Positions 48,345 through 60,600 of a stretch of 64,000 nt of DNA are shown here, piece by piece. Position 1 is the first letter of the stretch; every line of letters starts with the position of its first letter. Below the pieces are notes generated by a model. That model did no database searches, was not told the DNA's origin, and saw only the letters and a list, made by a program, of their open reading frames with translations. Both the position numbers and the translations under genes were made by a program. Origin of the DNA: Nelumbo lutea (Eukaryota; Streptophyta; Magnoliopsida; Proteales; Nelumbonaceae); NCBI GenBank assembly GCA_022828595.1, contig JAKGHH010000003.1, forward strand, positions 609,973-673,972, written 5' to 3'.

Positions 48345-49868
48345 TGATGAGGGCGGATTTAGCCCTCCAGTGAATTTTTGACACCTGGCACCTCATGCCA
48401 AGTAAGCGCAGCCTATTGACAACTAGACAGCTCGAGCTAGTTACAGGCAGCTTGCCACTTAGGGGCAACTCGGCATAGGCAGCTCGCCACAGGTAGCTCG
48501 ACATAGGTAGGGGCAGCTCGCCACCAAGGAGCTCGACAGCTCGCCAAGGAGCTAGGCAGTTGTCCAAGGAACTCAGTAGCTCTCCAAGGAGCTCGACAGC
48601 TCTCCAAGGAGCTTGCCAAGGAGCTCGACAACCCTCCAAGGAGCTCGCCACAGGCAGCTCGGCATAGCTCACCATGGGCAACTCGGCAGAGCTCGCTACA
48701 AGCAGCTCGGTATAGCTCTCCCCCAGGCAGTTTGCCATCAGGGAGCCCGGCATAGCTCGGTACAAGGTAGCTCATGGAAGAGCAGTTCGGCATATCGTAG
48801 GAAGATCTCCTGCCTGATAACCATACTAGACAGATTCGGAGACCTGCGCCCACATCTCTTGCCAGGCGGCATTGTGCCTGCCAGCCCTGAGAGGGTGTCC
48901 CTTGCCTGGCAGAGTCGTACTCTGCAACAGCTGCCTGCACCCGCCAGATCAGCTCAGGCAGTAACGGCTGCGACAGAGAGACAGAGGTAGTTATACCTTA
49001 CTTGACAGAGGCAGTTACACCTGATTTGACAAGACACCACTATATAAGGACTCCGACCCCCAATGAGGAGGAAGAAAAATGGAGGTAATCCCTGCTTTCT
49101 AGCTTTCTCATTTCTCTAATATCATCTTTGAGCTCTCTACAATCAGAGTGCTAACTTAAGCATTAGAGAGTTCCCGTCGGGTAAATACCCCTGGGTCCCC
49201 TCGCAGGTCCCTCAACTTCTTCCACCTACAAAGAGGAGGAAAATATGGAGTTTTTGCAGGTCCCTTAGCTCCCGCCGACTACAAAGGAGAGAAGATCACC
49301 TCATGCAGAGGGCAGTCGGGTTGCGCTACACCAGGGAGCTCCACCATTCTTTGAGTCACAAGACGCCTAGGAATAGGGCAAATGATGAGTCCCCTAGGCA
49401 ATTCGCCATCAGGGAGCTCGGCATAGCTCTCCCCCAGGTAGTTTGCCAACGGGGAGCTCGGCATAGCTCTCCCCCAGGCAGTTCGTCACCAGGGAGCTCG
49501 GCATAGCTCTCCCCCAAGCAGTTCGTCACCAGGGAGCTCGGCATAGCTCTCCCCCAAGCAGTTTGCCATTAGGGAGCTCGGCATAGCTCTCCCCCAGGCA
49601 GTTCACCAACAGGGAGCTCGACATAGCTCTCCCCCAGGCAGTTCACCACTAGGGAGCTCGACATAGCTCTCCCCCAGACAATTTGCCGTCAGGGAGCTCA
49701 ACATAGCTCTCCCCCAAGCAGTTCACCATCAGGGAGCTCGGCATAGCTCTCCCCTAGGCAGTTCTCCACCAGGGAGCTCAACCATCCTCTCCTGGGAACA
49801 GGTCAAATGAAGAGGTACTTAGCAAAAAATAAAAAAAAATTGGTACATAACCAGAAACGGTTACATCA
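48345..49868 (+). repeat. 5' LTR with tandem arrays
   Basis: Contains a short AGCTCG-based array near 48425-48780 (CCAAGGAGCTCGACAGCTC-like units). A 40-bp array at about 49395-49780 consists of CCCCCAGGCAGTTCGCCATC then AGGGAGCTCGGCATAGCTCT, about ten units. A TATATAAGGACTCCGACC promoter-like block lies at 49033-49050. The open frames over the arrays on the minus strand are repeat artefacts. Confidence 0.9.
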
Positions 49869-51025
49869 ATTGGCGTCGTCTGTGGGAACACGCTACAAAA
49901 AACTAAGTTCTCATCCTACAAAAGCTAAGTCACCTTCTCCCAAAAAGTTAAGTCCTCACATTTTAGAAATTGAAGCTCTCGCTTTATGGTTTACATTTTT
50001 TATGGACTCAAAGTCTTTGTAGGGAGCTAACAAACTAAGCAGCTCTACCAACTTTACTTTCAATTCAGATAAAACCTCATCAGTCCTCTCTACAAGGTCT
50101 CCTCTACAAAGATGAGCTCTTCGTGGATTCCGCGGGAGTTGGTGGCCAACAGACTACATAGGCACATTTGCTGGTCGAGCCTTCCAAGGCTCCCGTATGA
50201 GCTAGTGACCTAAAGTTAGTAGTGCTGCCCCCGAAGGTCGAGCTCCTAGTAGCTTCTTGTAGGAGTGGGTGACCGGCATTACGAGGCTGATGCAGCGCAA
50301 TCACAGGTAGCTTGGCACCTAGTCAACTCGGCGCCTTACAGGCAACTCGGCACCTGGTCAGTTTGGCACCTGGCCAGCTCGACGCCTTATAGGCAGCTCG
50401 GCACTTGGTCAGCTCGGTACCTCACAGGCAGCTTGACACCCGGTCAGCCCGACACCTCACAGGTAGCTCGGCACCTGGTCAGCTCGGCGCCTCAAGGTAG
50501 CTCGACACTTGGTCAGCTCAGCACTTCACAGGCAGCTCAACACTTGGTCAGCCTGACACCACATAAGTCCCAATCGCCTCTTTGGCATGGGCGAAGTAAA
50601 GAAGAGTGGACTACAAGTCACTCCCAAAGCCTACGGGCAACATTACTGCTAAAAAACACACTTGCCTCTACGGCATGGGTAACACAACTACTTAAGACCT
50701 AGTCACCTCTTCGGCACGGGCAAAGTCAAGAAGAGTGGACTATGAGTCGCTCCTAAAGCCTACGGGCCACATTACTGCTTAAGACCCAGTCGCTTCTTCA
50801 GCATGGGCAAAATTAGCAAAAGTGGACTATAAGTTGACCCCAGAGCCTAAGGCTACACTACTGAACTGGCGGAGACGTTCTCACCTTACAGGCAAGTCAC
50901 CACTTACAGGCAGCTCCCAAAGCCTAAGAAATTGGACCAGCTATTACTAGCTCGTTGACTTACGGGCCAAAAGGAGAAATCTACTCTCTTCGCCAAGTTA
51001 CTCTCAGCTCGGGAGTGGGGGCAAA
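49869..51025 (+). other. Interior of the LARD-like element, non-coding
   Basis: No retroviral-type domain. Contains a tandem array at about 50300-50560 of 34-35-bp units (CAGCTCGGCACCTGGTCAG type) and three diverged copies of a CCTCTTCGGCATGGGC...CTACGGGC phrase (50576-50640, 50704-50775, 50780-50850). The 145-codon frame at 50265-50702 simply reads through these repeats. Confidence 0.7.
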
Positions 51026-52431
51026 TGATGAGGGCGGATTTGGCCCTCTAGTGAAATTATGACACCTGACACCTCATGCCAAGTAAGTGCAGCCTCTTGA
51101 CAACTAGACAGCTCGAGCTAACTATAGGCAGCTCGGCATAGGTAGGGGCAGCTCGACACTTACAAGGAACTCGCCACCAAGGAGCTTGGCAGCTCTCCAA
51201 GGAGCTTGGTAGCTCACCAAGGAACTCGCCAAGGAGCTAGGCAGCTCTCCAAGGAGCTCACCACAAGCAGCTCGGCAGAGCTCGCCACAAGTAGCTCGGT
51301 ATAGCTCTCCCCCAGGTAGTTCGCCATCAATGAGCCCGGCAGAGCTCGGTACAGGGTAGCTCACAGAAGAGCAGTTCGGCATATCACAGGAAGATCTCCT
51401 ACCTGACAACCGTACATGACAGATCCGGAGACTTGCACCCACGTCTCTTGCCAAGCGGCGCTGTGCTTGCCAACCCTGAGAGTTGTCCCTTGCATGGCAG
51501 AGCCATACTCTACAACAACTGCCTACACCCACCACCTCAGCTATGGCAGTAACGGTTGCAGCAGAGAGACAAAAGTTGTTTATGCCTGACTTAACAGAGG
51601 CGGTTACGCCTGATTTGATAGGACACCACTATATAAGAACTCCGACCCCCAAGGACAAAGAGGAGGAAGAAAAGTGGATGTAATCCCTGCTATCTAGCTC
51701 TTTCATTTCTCTAATATCATCTTCGAGCTCTCTACGATCAGAGTGCTAACTTAAGCTTTGGAGAGTTCCTGTTGGGTAAATACCCCGGGTCCCCTGATTC
51801 AGTTCTCGCAGGTCCCTCAGCTCCCGCCGCCTATAAAGAGGAGGAAAAGATGGAGTTCACGCATGTCCCTTAGCTCCCACCGCCTATAAAGGAGAGAAGA
51901 TCACCTCATGCAGAGGGCAGCCGGGTTGCGCTACACCAGGGATCTCCACCATTCTCTGAGTCACAGGTCACCTAGGAACAGGGCAAATGACGAGTCCCCC
52001 AGTTAGTTCACCATCAGGGAGCTTGGCATAGCTCTCCCCCAAGCAGTTCGCCAACGGGGTGCTCGGCATAGCTCTCCCCCAGGCAGTTCGCCATCAGGGA
52101 GCTCGGCATAGCTCTCCCCCAGGCAGTTCGCCATCAGGGAGCTCGACATAGCTCTTCCCCAGGCAGTTCACCAACAGGGAGCTCGACATAGCTCTCCCCC
52201 AGGCAGTTCGCCACCAGGGAGCTCAGCATAGCTCTCCCATAGGCAGTTCTTCACCAGGGAGCTCGACATAGCTCTCCCCAGGTAGTTCGCCATCAGGGAG
52301 CTCAGAATAGCTCTCCCCTAGGCAGTTCGCCACCAGATAGCTCCACCATCCTCTTCTGGGAGCAGGTCAAATGACGAGGTATTTAGCAAAAAAAAAAAAA
52401 AATTGGTATGTGACCAAAAACAGTTACATCA
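51026..52431 (+). repeat. 3' LTR with tandem arrays
   Basis: Same architecture as the 5' LTR: TGATGAGGGCGGATTTGG start, TATATAAGAACTCCGACC block near 51630, a 40-bp array at about 51990-52345 with about nine units, and a TTACATCA end. The LTRs differ in repeat number and by scattered substitutions, so the insertion is not very recent. Confidence 0.9.
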
Positions 52432-52876
52432 ATATGGTTTATATAGAAAATTAGATAACACTCAAATGGCTTTTGTATCTTTTTCAAATGTTACTTAACG
52501 TCTGGTTAACAATTAGTTAACGATAGGTACTGGATTCACACATTTTAAAAGTTTGGATACCGAATTCTTGCATTTTAAAATTTAGGGACCAAAATGACAT
52601 TAAACCCAAATTATAGGGTACTAATTGGGAAACTTGCAAAAATGGTAAATTTCTTAAACTACCCTTATGGTTTAGCTAATTGTCTAAGTGTACCATTAGA
52701 GTTTGAAATTTGATTAATTTTACCCTTATTGTTTATGACAATTCACTAACTCTACCCTTATCGTTAACATCCATTATATATTTCGTCAAAACCCATAATC
52801 ACGTAACATCACATGATGTTTAAAATTTTTTAAAATTCAATGCTACCCTTATCCTCTTCCTCTCAACCCGACACAT

Positions 52877-55691
52877 TGTCAACACCCGATTTTTGCTTGG
52901 TTGCCTAAACCTCTAATTCACCCCAAACACCTTATCAGACCCTTTCGACCTCTAATACACCAAAAAATCCAGAAAACCCAAATTTCACCTTGAAAGCCCT
53001 TAGATCCACCGTTAAACTTGCCTAATACCTATTCGATGACCTCGATTGACCCTCACTTACACGTCAACCATTATATCAGACGCAACCATCAGATTTGAGA
53101 CATCCCAAACCACCTACCCATGAAATTTGAGCTCAAGATTCCTTCATTACCCATCCATAAAACAAAGATTCGATTTTGAACATTCTCGCACCCACCACCC
53201 ATATCCACTTGATCCGAACACATCTAAACCAATCAAACTTTTCCAATCACCCTAGAATACCCAAAAAACCCCTACATATGAAATTTCAGCCCATAACACC
53301 TTCATTTACACTCGACCATGCAAAGATTCCATTTCGAGGCTCCAGATTGATCAAATTCTAAATCTGCCCGATCCGGGCCCAGTTGGCTTAATCTAACCTT
53401 ACAGATTACCCAAAAATCCTACCCCATGAAATTGTAGTCCAAAACACTTTCATTTACCCTTAGTCACGCAAATATTCCTTTTTAAAGCCCTAAATTAACT
53501 AAATCGAACCCTTTCCAAATCTATCCAATCCGAGCTTAATTGGGCCAATTTGACCCTACCAATCAACCCAGAAATGTCTAAAAACCCCATCCCATGAAAT
53601 TCTAGTGCAAAACACTTTCACTTACCCTCAATCACGCAAATATTATATTTTAAAGCCTTAAATTAATCAAATTGAACCCTTTCCAAATCTATCCAATCCG
53701 AGCCTAGTTGGGCCAATCTGACATTGCCAATCAATCCAGAATGTCTAAAAACCCCACCCCATGATATTTCATTCAAAATTACCCCCATTTGCCCCTTCAT
53801 TCAAAAAGATTTCATTTCGCTCAATTTCACTGACCCATGGACACGAACCCCTTCTATAGTCAAACCCATCTCAACCCTCAATTTTTTGACCCAAAAATCC
53901 CCACCACTGAACCAGAAACCTAGCCTGACCTAGTGACCTCCTTAAACCTGGTTTAACCCATTTTCATCAAAAATACCAAAATACCCCTCCCATCAAAATT
54001 ACTAATTTGCCCTTAACCAAAGTTTACCATAATATCCCACCAAATCACCGAAATGTCATTAACCATAGTTACCCCAAATTACCCTAACCTAATTCCCAAA
54101 ATACCACTCTCACCAAATTACCCAAATTACCCATTTTCAAAATACTCTTCCCACCAAATTATCGAAATGCCCTTGACCAAAGTTCCCCAAAATTACACCT
54201 GGCCCAATTTTCCAAAATACCCCTGACCAAATTCCCAAATTACCCCTTTGCACTAAATTACCAAAATACCATTATCGAAGTTTCTTCCTTCCAAAATACC
54301 AAAATACCCCTTGACCAAATGCCCTTCATACCCTAAAATTCCACCATTTCAAATTCCCAAAATACCTTTATTGTGTCCAATTTCTCAAGATACCCCTCAT
54401 CCCCAAAATACCCTTTAATCCTAAAATTACCAAAACGCCCTTCACCCCAAATTTCCATAAATTACCCTTTGGACCCCAAATATTGAACCCCTTATCCCTT
54501 TAAACCCTAACTTACCCAAAACCCCTTTTTGTTTTTGATAATTTACTGACCCATCCCTTGCCCTTCAGGCGCCTTTCCCAAGAGAAGGGGGGGTGTTTGG
54601 TGGAAAGGAATAAGGGAATGAAAGGGGGAATTCGAAAGGGGGAGACTCTCGGCTCTCTCTTTTGAAGAGCTGCCGAACTAAGAAAGAAAGTGGGAGCGCT
54701 GCAGAAGAGAATAGGGGAGAAAGGAGAGGGCTCGGGTGAGACAAGAAAGATGAAGGGACTAACAGAGGAGAGGGATTGCTGGACAAGTGTTTTTGCGATA
54801 GAAAGTTTCAAGAGTTTGAGAGAGATTGAGGAAGAGGAGACTTCTTTGAGCTAGAAGTCAAAGGAGATAATAGAGATACGAAATGAGAGAAGATTCCAGC
54901 GCCAATGTCTGCACATTCGACATGTCTCCTCGTGCTAAAAGTCCTTAGCGTCAATCCAGACATTCGATGACGTCGAATCCTTCAAGTCGTCTAGCTTGAA
55001 TCCGTAAGCTCTTGAGAATCCAACAACAGCATTGTCCCAACAACTCAAGACTAGGTACATTAGGATATTCCAGCCTTAGAGTTCTATTGCAACATCATCG
55101 GTCTGGTTCACAGGCCACAAGAGGTAACATTTGATACCTCATCTCCTTTTCCTTGCTCGAAGTAGATTAACCTTCGTTATCTGTTTATTTATTTCTTTCA
55201 TTGTCTTTTTGCTTGTTTTTGATATTGTCTTGTTGTTTTGATTCTGAAATCGGAGTGTCTCCTGTAACCGAGAGGCTAGCATGCTTCTCCACTCTTCAGA
55301 CCAGTTCAACTGAGTCCGAAGGTGGGGGTTCTGATAGAAAAGGGGTGAGGGATCCTCGTCCTTTTGCTCAAGCCCCTGCATCCAAAAGGGGACTGGTCTG
55401 CAAGATAAGAGATAAAATGCTCCTTTGAGTTGCTAGAGAACCTGGTAAGCCAAGATGGAAAATTCAGTATTCACATTGACCAGAGATAGGGGTGCTTAAC
55501 CCCTTCCCCCTCTCTTTCTCAACTTCCCAGAGCAGCCTTGTCCTAGTTGATCGGTATAGAGTCGTTGGTTTTAAATGATTTCGTAAAATTTAAATTCAGG
55601 AGACCCATCACTCCCCATTATTAAATTCTTGATGGGTGGCGACTCTAAACACTAAGCCAGGAAGTGAACTGCCGGTTTATTCCGACGTTCA
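52877..55691. mobile_element. Probable solo LTR of a Gypsy element (2.8 kb)
   Basis: Begins TGTCAACACCCGATTTTTGC, a start seen in large Gypsy LTRs. Near the end it carries GATGGGTGGCGACTCTAAAC, a phrase common at the 3' end of such LTRs, finishing ...CGACGTTCA. Flanking 5-mers CACAT and CACAC match at 4 of 5. The first 1.6 kb is an unusual low-complexity run of ACCC/CCAAAT phrases. No coding region follows. The boundaries are my best reading. Confidence 0.55.
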
Positions 55692-55699
55692 CACACACA

Positions 55700-55713
55700 C
55701 CCTTCCTCCTTTG

Positions 55714-55749
<36 letters not shown>

Positions 55750-56830
55750 CCATGACGGCGACAACATAACTCCGATCTCTCTCTCTTCTTACTCTGGGCG
55801 ATGACAACAACATTTGAACCCCAATCTCTCTCTTCTTCCTCCGGGTGATGACAACATTTGAACTCCAATCTCTCTCTTCTTCATCTGGGCGATGATGACA
55901 TCTGAACTTCGGTCTCTCTCTTCTTCCTCTAGGTGACGGCAACAACATCTGAATCTCTCTCTCTCTCTTCTTCCTTTGGGCGACGATGACAACATCAGGT
56001 TCGATCTCTCTATCTTCTTCCTTTGGGCGATGACGACAATATTTGAACTCCGATCTCTCTCTTCTTCATCTGGGCAATGGTGACAACATCTGAACTCTGA
56101 TCTCTCTTTCTTTTTCCTCTTGGAGATGACGACAACGGCGACAAACCCCTTTGGAGTTTGACCTTTCTCTCTTATTCCTCTGGGTGACGATGACAACATT
56201 TGAACTCTGATCTCTCTTTCTTCTTCCTTTGGGTGATGACAGCGGTGGCGGCACCCCCCTTTAGAGTTCGACCTTTCTCTCTTCTTCATCTGGGCGATGG
56301 CGACGGCAGTGGCAACCCCCTCTGAACTTCCATCTCTCTCTCTCTCTCATTCCACAACAGCGACAACATAACTCTGATCTCTCTTCTTCCTCTGGGCGAC
56401 AGTGACAACATATGAACTTCAGTCTCTCTCTTCTTCATTTGGGCGACGACGACAACATTTGAACTCCAATATCTCTTTTCTTCCTTTGGGTGATGGCGAC
56501 ATCTGAACTCCGATCTCTCTCTTCTTCATCTGGGTGACGTCGACAACTTCTAAATCTCTATCTTCTTCCTCTGGGCGATGACGATAGCATCTGAACTCCA
56601 ATCTCCTCTCTTCTTCCTCTAGGCGACGATGCCAGCATCTGAACTTCGATCTCTCTCTCTCTCTCTTCTTCCTCTGGGCGATGACGACAACATCTAAACT
56701 CCGAACCTTGATCTCTCTCTTCGTCCTCTGGGCAATGATGACAACATCTGAACTCTAATCTCTCTCTCTCTTCTTCCTCTAGGCGATAGTGGTGGCATTG
56801 CCCTATAACTTCACCTAGCGACGAATGGGT
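55700..56830. repeat. Minisatellite, about 50-60-bp units with CT runs
   Basis: About twenty imperfect units of the form GGGCGATGACGACAACATCTG, AACTCCGA, (TC)n, TTCTTCCTCT. Units vary in length, and some gain a GGCGGCAACCCCC insertion. Long minus-strand frames rich in EEERE and RSSDVV-like residues run through it but are by-products of the repeat. Confidence 0.92.
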
Positions 56831-57085
56831 GGCAAGTGGGTGGGAGTAGAAAATATTGGAGAGAGAATGAGGTAGAGTAGTGTAATTCCACCTAGCAGCA
56901 AATAACATTTGAACTCAGGAAGGGTAGTTTAGACATTTTGCATTGTTTTTGACGGAGCTTAACGATAAGAATAGAGTTAGTCAATTTTTAGAAAGTAGGG
57001 TAGTATTAATCAACTTTTAAACAATAAGAGTATATTTAGTCAATTAGTTAAACCATTAAAATAGTTTAATAAATTTAAGTCCCCC

Positions 57086-57619
57086 CAAAAAACAGTCCGA
57101 TGAGTGATTGGATACGACGCCCGATACCCGATACCCGATACCCGATATTCTGATACTATAATACTAGGCCGTGCCAAATAACCCACCAGAAACCTGCTTC
57201 TAGGGTTGCCGTTTATTTGCTCAAATCCTCAAACTAAAATCGAGTGTCAGCGGCAGACGACGACATGAGTTAATGATAAAGAACCATCGGTCGTCGTCAT
57301 CGATCATCGTCTGATTCAACCCAGAACGGTAGAGGTAGTACCGTCAGAGCCATATTGGCTCCCTACAACTTGGTTGTGAACTTTGGATCAAGAGTAGTAA
57401 AGAAAAAGGGGACGAAGAAGCTCATCTAGCGAGCGTACAAAAGACCTAGAGGAAAGAGAGAAGAAGCTCATCGATGGACTAGGGTTTCGTTCTCTCCATT
57501 CTTCGAGGACGGGTTCGTAGTGATCATTGTTGTAATAGTAACACGGTAACACCATCAATAAAACTTACAAAAACTGTTAACAGTATATTGCTTTGCAATT
57601 ATAATAAAAAAAAAGAATA
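57086..57619 (+). promoter_or_regulatory. Upstream region of the CK2 beta gene
   Basis: Contains a CCCGATA microrepeat (57119-57150). From about 57180 the sequence is less AT-rich and looks like a 5' leader (CTTCTAGGGTTGCCG, AGTGTCAGCGGCAGACGACG, ACTAGGGTTTCG). No TATA box is obvious. AGGGTT motifs at about 57192 and 57479 are compatible with a housekeeping promoter or leader. Confidence 0.4.
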
Positions 57620-60600
57620 ATGATAAAAAACACGGCATCTTCTCGCGGTGTGGCCACGAGGTCTAACCTGAACAGTAGCCGTACCAGTACCGGAATCGAT
57701 ATCTCTAAACCTTTGAAAATCGCTTCGACCGCTGTGGCAGATGGGCGCTCTGGCATGGTTTCCAAGAAACGGCCGGAAGGCGCTTCGACTTCGGCCCCTA
57801 AGAGCAAAGAGACCAAGCTCAGTGCTCAATCTCCTCCAGGTACTTTCTCCATCCATTTTTTTTTTTGACATGTGTGAGTTGTACACTAGGTGCACATTTA
57901 TGTGGAAAAGCAACTGTGTAGTTGTGCTTAGCTGTGCATGTTTTTTGTGTACTAGAGTTTCAGACGTGTTCTTGGTCTTCTCAGTATGATAAATATGTTT
58001 CTGTCGAAGTTTTTCTTTTTGGTAGATTTGTTCGTGACATCTTGCCATTATGCATTTTATTTGGTTACAGTTATGTTGAGTCAGTTTATGTGATGCTTTC
58101 TTTCTTGCATAGGTTGTATGGTGCGTTTTGGAGGGTTAAAGGGCTAGGGCTTTGATTTGGTATGTTTCATTAGTCCTGGGGTTTTGATCAATTGGTGTTA
58201 GATCTGCCTAGACTTAAGTGAGTAGCACCATGGCTTCAAGTCACTGGATGGGCTACTTGAGAGTTACGTGTGAATGGATGCCTAGAGGCTAGAGTAGAGT
58301 AAAAGCTAGCACATATCAAGTACGAGAGTGAGAATTATCCTGAGCGAGGGTTGTTGAGACATTGCTAGTGGTAAGTTACAATCGCAAAGGATTAAAGGGC
58401 CTGATTTGGTTCTCATTAATCGGTGTTAGAGCCTATCTCACATCTCGGGTTTGAATCATGAAGAAGGGCTGAAGTGGTTTTTTGGAGTAGAGTGAAAGCC
58501 ATAGCTGAAAAAATGCGAGCTGCCTGGAGTTAGAGCTAACATGGGTTAAAATGATCCTTTTTTTCTGTAATAAAAATTTCTATTTACTACAAAAAATGTG
58601 ATTGAGTAATGGAAAAAGGTTAGATTAAAGAAAGCCTACATGGAGCAGGGTGAAAACTTCCTCGTGGAAAATTTATCAAAAAAAAAAAACCTGTTCGAAA
58701 AGGATATTTGCCAGTTGCCACTGGAGTGAGAACCACACACAGTGAGTTGTCAAGACATTGATTACAGGACATGGTATTTTATGGACACAAGTGGATAAAA
58801 GGGCCTGGTTTAATTTTTACAGGGCATGGTATTTTATGGATACAAATGGATAAAAGGGTCTGATTTAATTTTTATTAGTCCTAGGTTGTTTCTTGTATTT
58901 GTTGGTTTGAATCAGTTAATATTGGAAAACTCCATGTTTAGAATTTGAATCACAAAAAAGAAAAAAACTACCTGATAGATGGGCTACTTGAAGCTGTTGC
59001 ATGGAAAGGGTAACCAGTTGCCAAACTGAGTGCTTCCAGAGAGCTATAGTATAGCATGGAATTGATAATTTGAATTTTGGAAGAAGGGCCAGAAATGCCA
59101 ATCAATAGGTAAAATGAGGCGTCATAATATCAGCTACCAAGCATGGTAGTATAATATGGCTCAAAAGGATTAAAGGGCATTATTTGAATCAGTTATAGGT
59201 ATTTCTCTAAGCTATAGGTAGTGTTCCTATAATTATTTTGGGTACAAAGGAAATAAGGTCAATCAGATCTCGGAAAACAACATCCAGAACTATAAGCTAA
59301 TGCCAGATAAGCCATAGCCCAGCAAGGAGATGATAGCGTGTCAGCACTGTGACCTTGATTGGTGAGCCAATCTACCACCTGGTTACACTCTGTATTAATG
59401 TGAGAGTATGAGATTGTTATGTTCTCTATTGATAAAAAAAGATTGTTATCTTCTCCTCCAGTTAAATTTTCATGCACTCGGCGAAGCACCTCCATGAAGC
59501 TTCAAACGAACCACACAACTTCCATAGTGACTTTGGAATCTCCTTCGATGATGAATTGACCAGTGATTTAAAAGGCATGCCTTAGGTGCGCCTAGGCGGA
59601 CAGGTGAGGCACATTTTAGGGTAGGCGCCTCGCCCAAGGTCTTAAATTCTTAGTCCCTATTTGGTGATGTTGTTCATTCATTCGTCCTACTAAAGTATCT
59701 TCTTAAAAAGTAATTAAAATTATAAAATCATTATTTTTTTTGTGTGAGAACTAAGAATTTAAGATCTTAACATGGACTTGTTGGGGCTTGCCTTGAAGTG
59801 GATTGTAGAATCAGGAATGTAATATGTTTTACATCACATTAGATACTTTAAGTAATGCAATTGAGGAAAAAAATAGATTGTGGGTTTTACATGCTTGAAA
59901 ATGTTTTATATGTTTGATTTTATTTTTAAATTCACATTTGAATATGCTTTACATGTTATGTTTATGTGTTTTAATTTTAGGTAATAGGTTTTTTAAAACA
60001 TTTATTTTAAAGTTTAAAGTTTATATTTTTTATTAATAGTATACTTAACATTTTTTTACTTTTTTTTTAATTTTCGCCCTTGTTTCAAAAAGGCGTGTGC
60101 CTTGCACCTCAGGTGCAAATTGACCCCTGTGCCTTTTTTGCGCTTTGCGCTTTTAAGACACTGGAATTGACTTCCACTCATAGATTTAACTACTTCGTGG
60201 GCCTCAAGGCCCACCTCATTTTGGCCACCATTATACTAGTGATAGCAATGGGTCCTTTGGCCCGTTGTATGATTTCTCTCCTATGGTTTCTTACCACATA
60301 CCTATAGGCACAGTTGCCATCCTCTCTCCTAGATGCGTCAATATTTATTTTGATTTGACCAGGGTTGGGAGGGTTCCACCCGATCCATATTCTATAGTAT
60401 TTTTGGATCCTTCCTCTCATTGCCATTTTGTATTTTTGAGTATGTAAGTAATCTCTTGAGCTTTCTAGGGCCTTTTTAATTGTTTTTGGAGGCCTAAATT
60501 CCTTGTTATTAAAGATCTTCTATGCTTCCAAATATACCTGAAAATAAAAGCAATGTTTTTCCCATGGATAGTGGTATGTCTTGTCCTGTTTTTACTAGAA

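Larger units (their letters stand above)
48345..52431 (+). mobile_element. Non-autonomous LTR retrotransposon (LARD-like)
   Basis: Two long direct LTRs, 48345-49868 (1524 bp) and 51026-52431 (1406 bp), each TGATGAGGGCGG...TTACATCA, around a 1157-bp interior. The target duplication ATATG (48340-48344, 52432-52436) is exact. The primer-binding context ATTGGCGTCGTCTGTGGGA starts at 49869, and a polypurine tract GGGAGTGGGGGCAAA ends at 51025. No gag or pol is encoded. Ends and primer site match the Tat elements in this window, so those may have supplied the proteins. Confidence 0.92.
48003..52631. mobile_element. Long-TIR foldback MITE, copy 2, split by an LTR element
   Basis: The left arm (48003-48344) and right arm (52432-52631) are homologous to the MITE at 35423-36047: CATTTTGGTC...AAGTGGCATTTGAAAAAGAC on the left, ATCTTTTTCAAATG...GACCAAAATGACATTAAAC on the right. 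The LTR element at 48345-52431 sits in the centre, with ATATG at both edges, so the MITE was there first. Confidence 0.8.
52646..57085. mobile_element. MULE-like element with about 130-170-bp terminal inverted repeats
   Basis: The left end (AAATTTCTTAAACTACCC...TTAGCTAATTG...TTTACCCTTATTGTTTA...CTAACTCTACCCTTATCGTTAA, 52649-52770) is mirrored by 56925-57075 (TTAACGATAAGAATAGAGTTAG...AACAATAAGAG...AGTTTAATAAATTT). No transposase or clear 9-bp duplication is seen. Within it lie a 2.8-kb LTR and a long minisatellite. The inverted arms are clear; the MULE label is inference. Confidence 0.65.

Noticed and set aside
48331..48940. Minus-strand frames of 144 and 167 codons with repeated AELP/APWRAVELL phrases
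   Set aside because: Tandem-repeat artefacts inside the LTR; two frames overlap and both follow the AGCTCG unit.
55789..56908. Long minus-strand frames (up to 166 codons) rich in Glu/Arg/Ser over the CT-rich array
   Set aside because: They are translations of a 50-60-bp minisatellite; several frames stay open together and the units vary in length, so no protein is implied.
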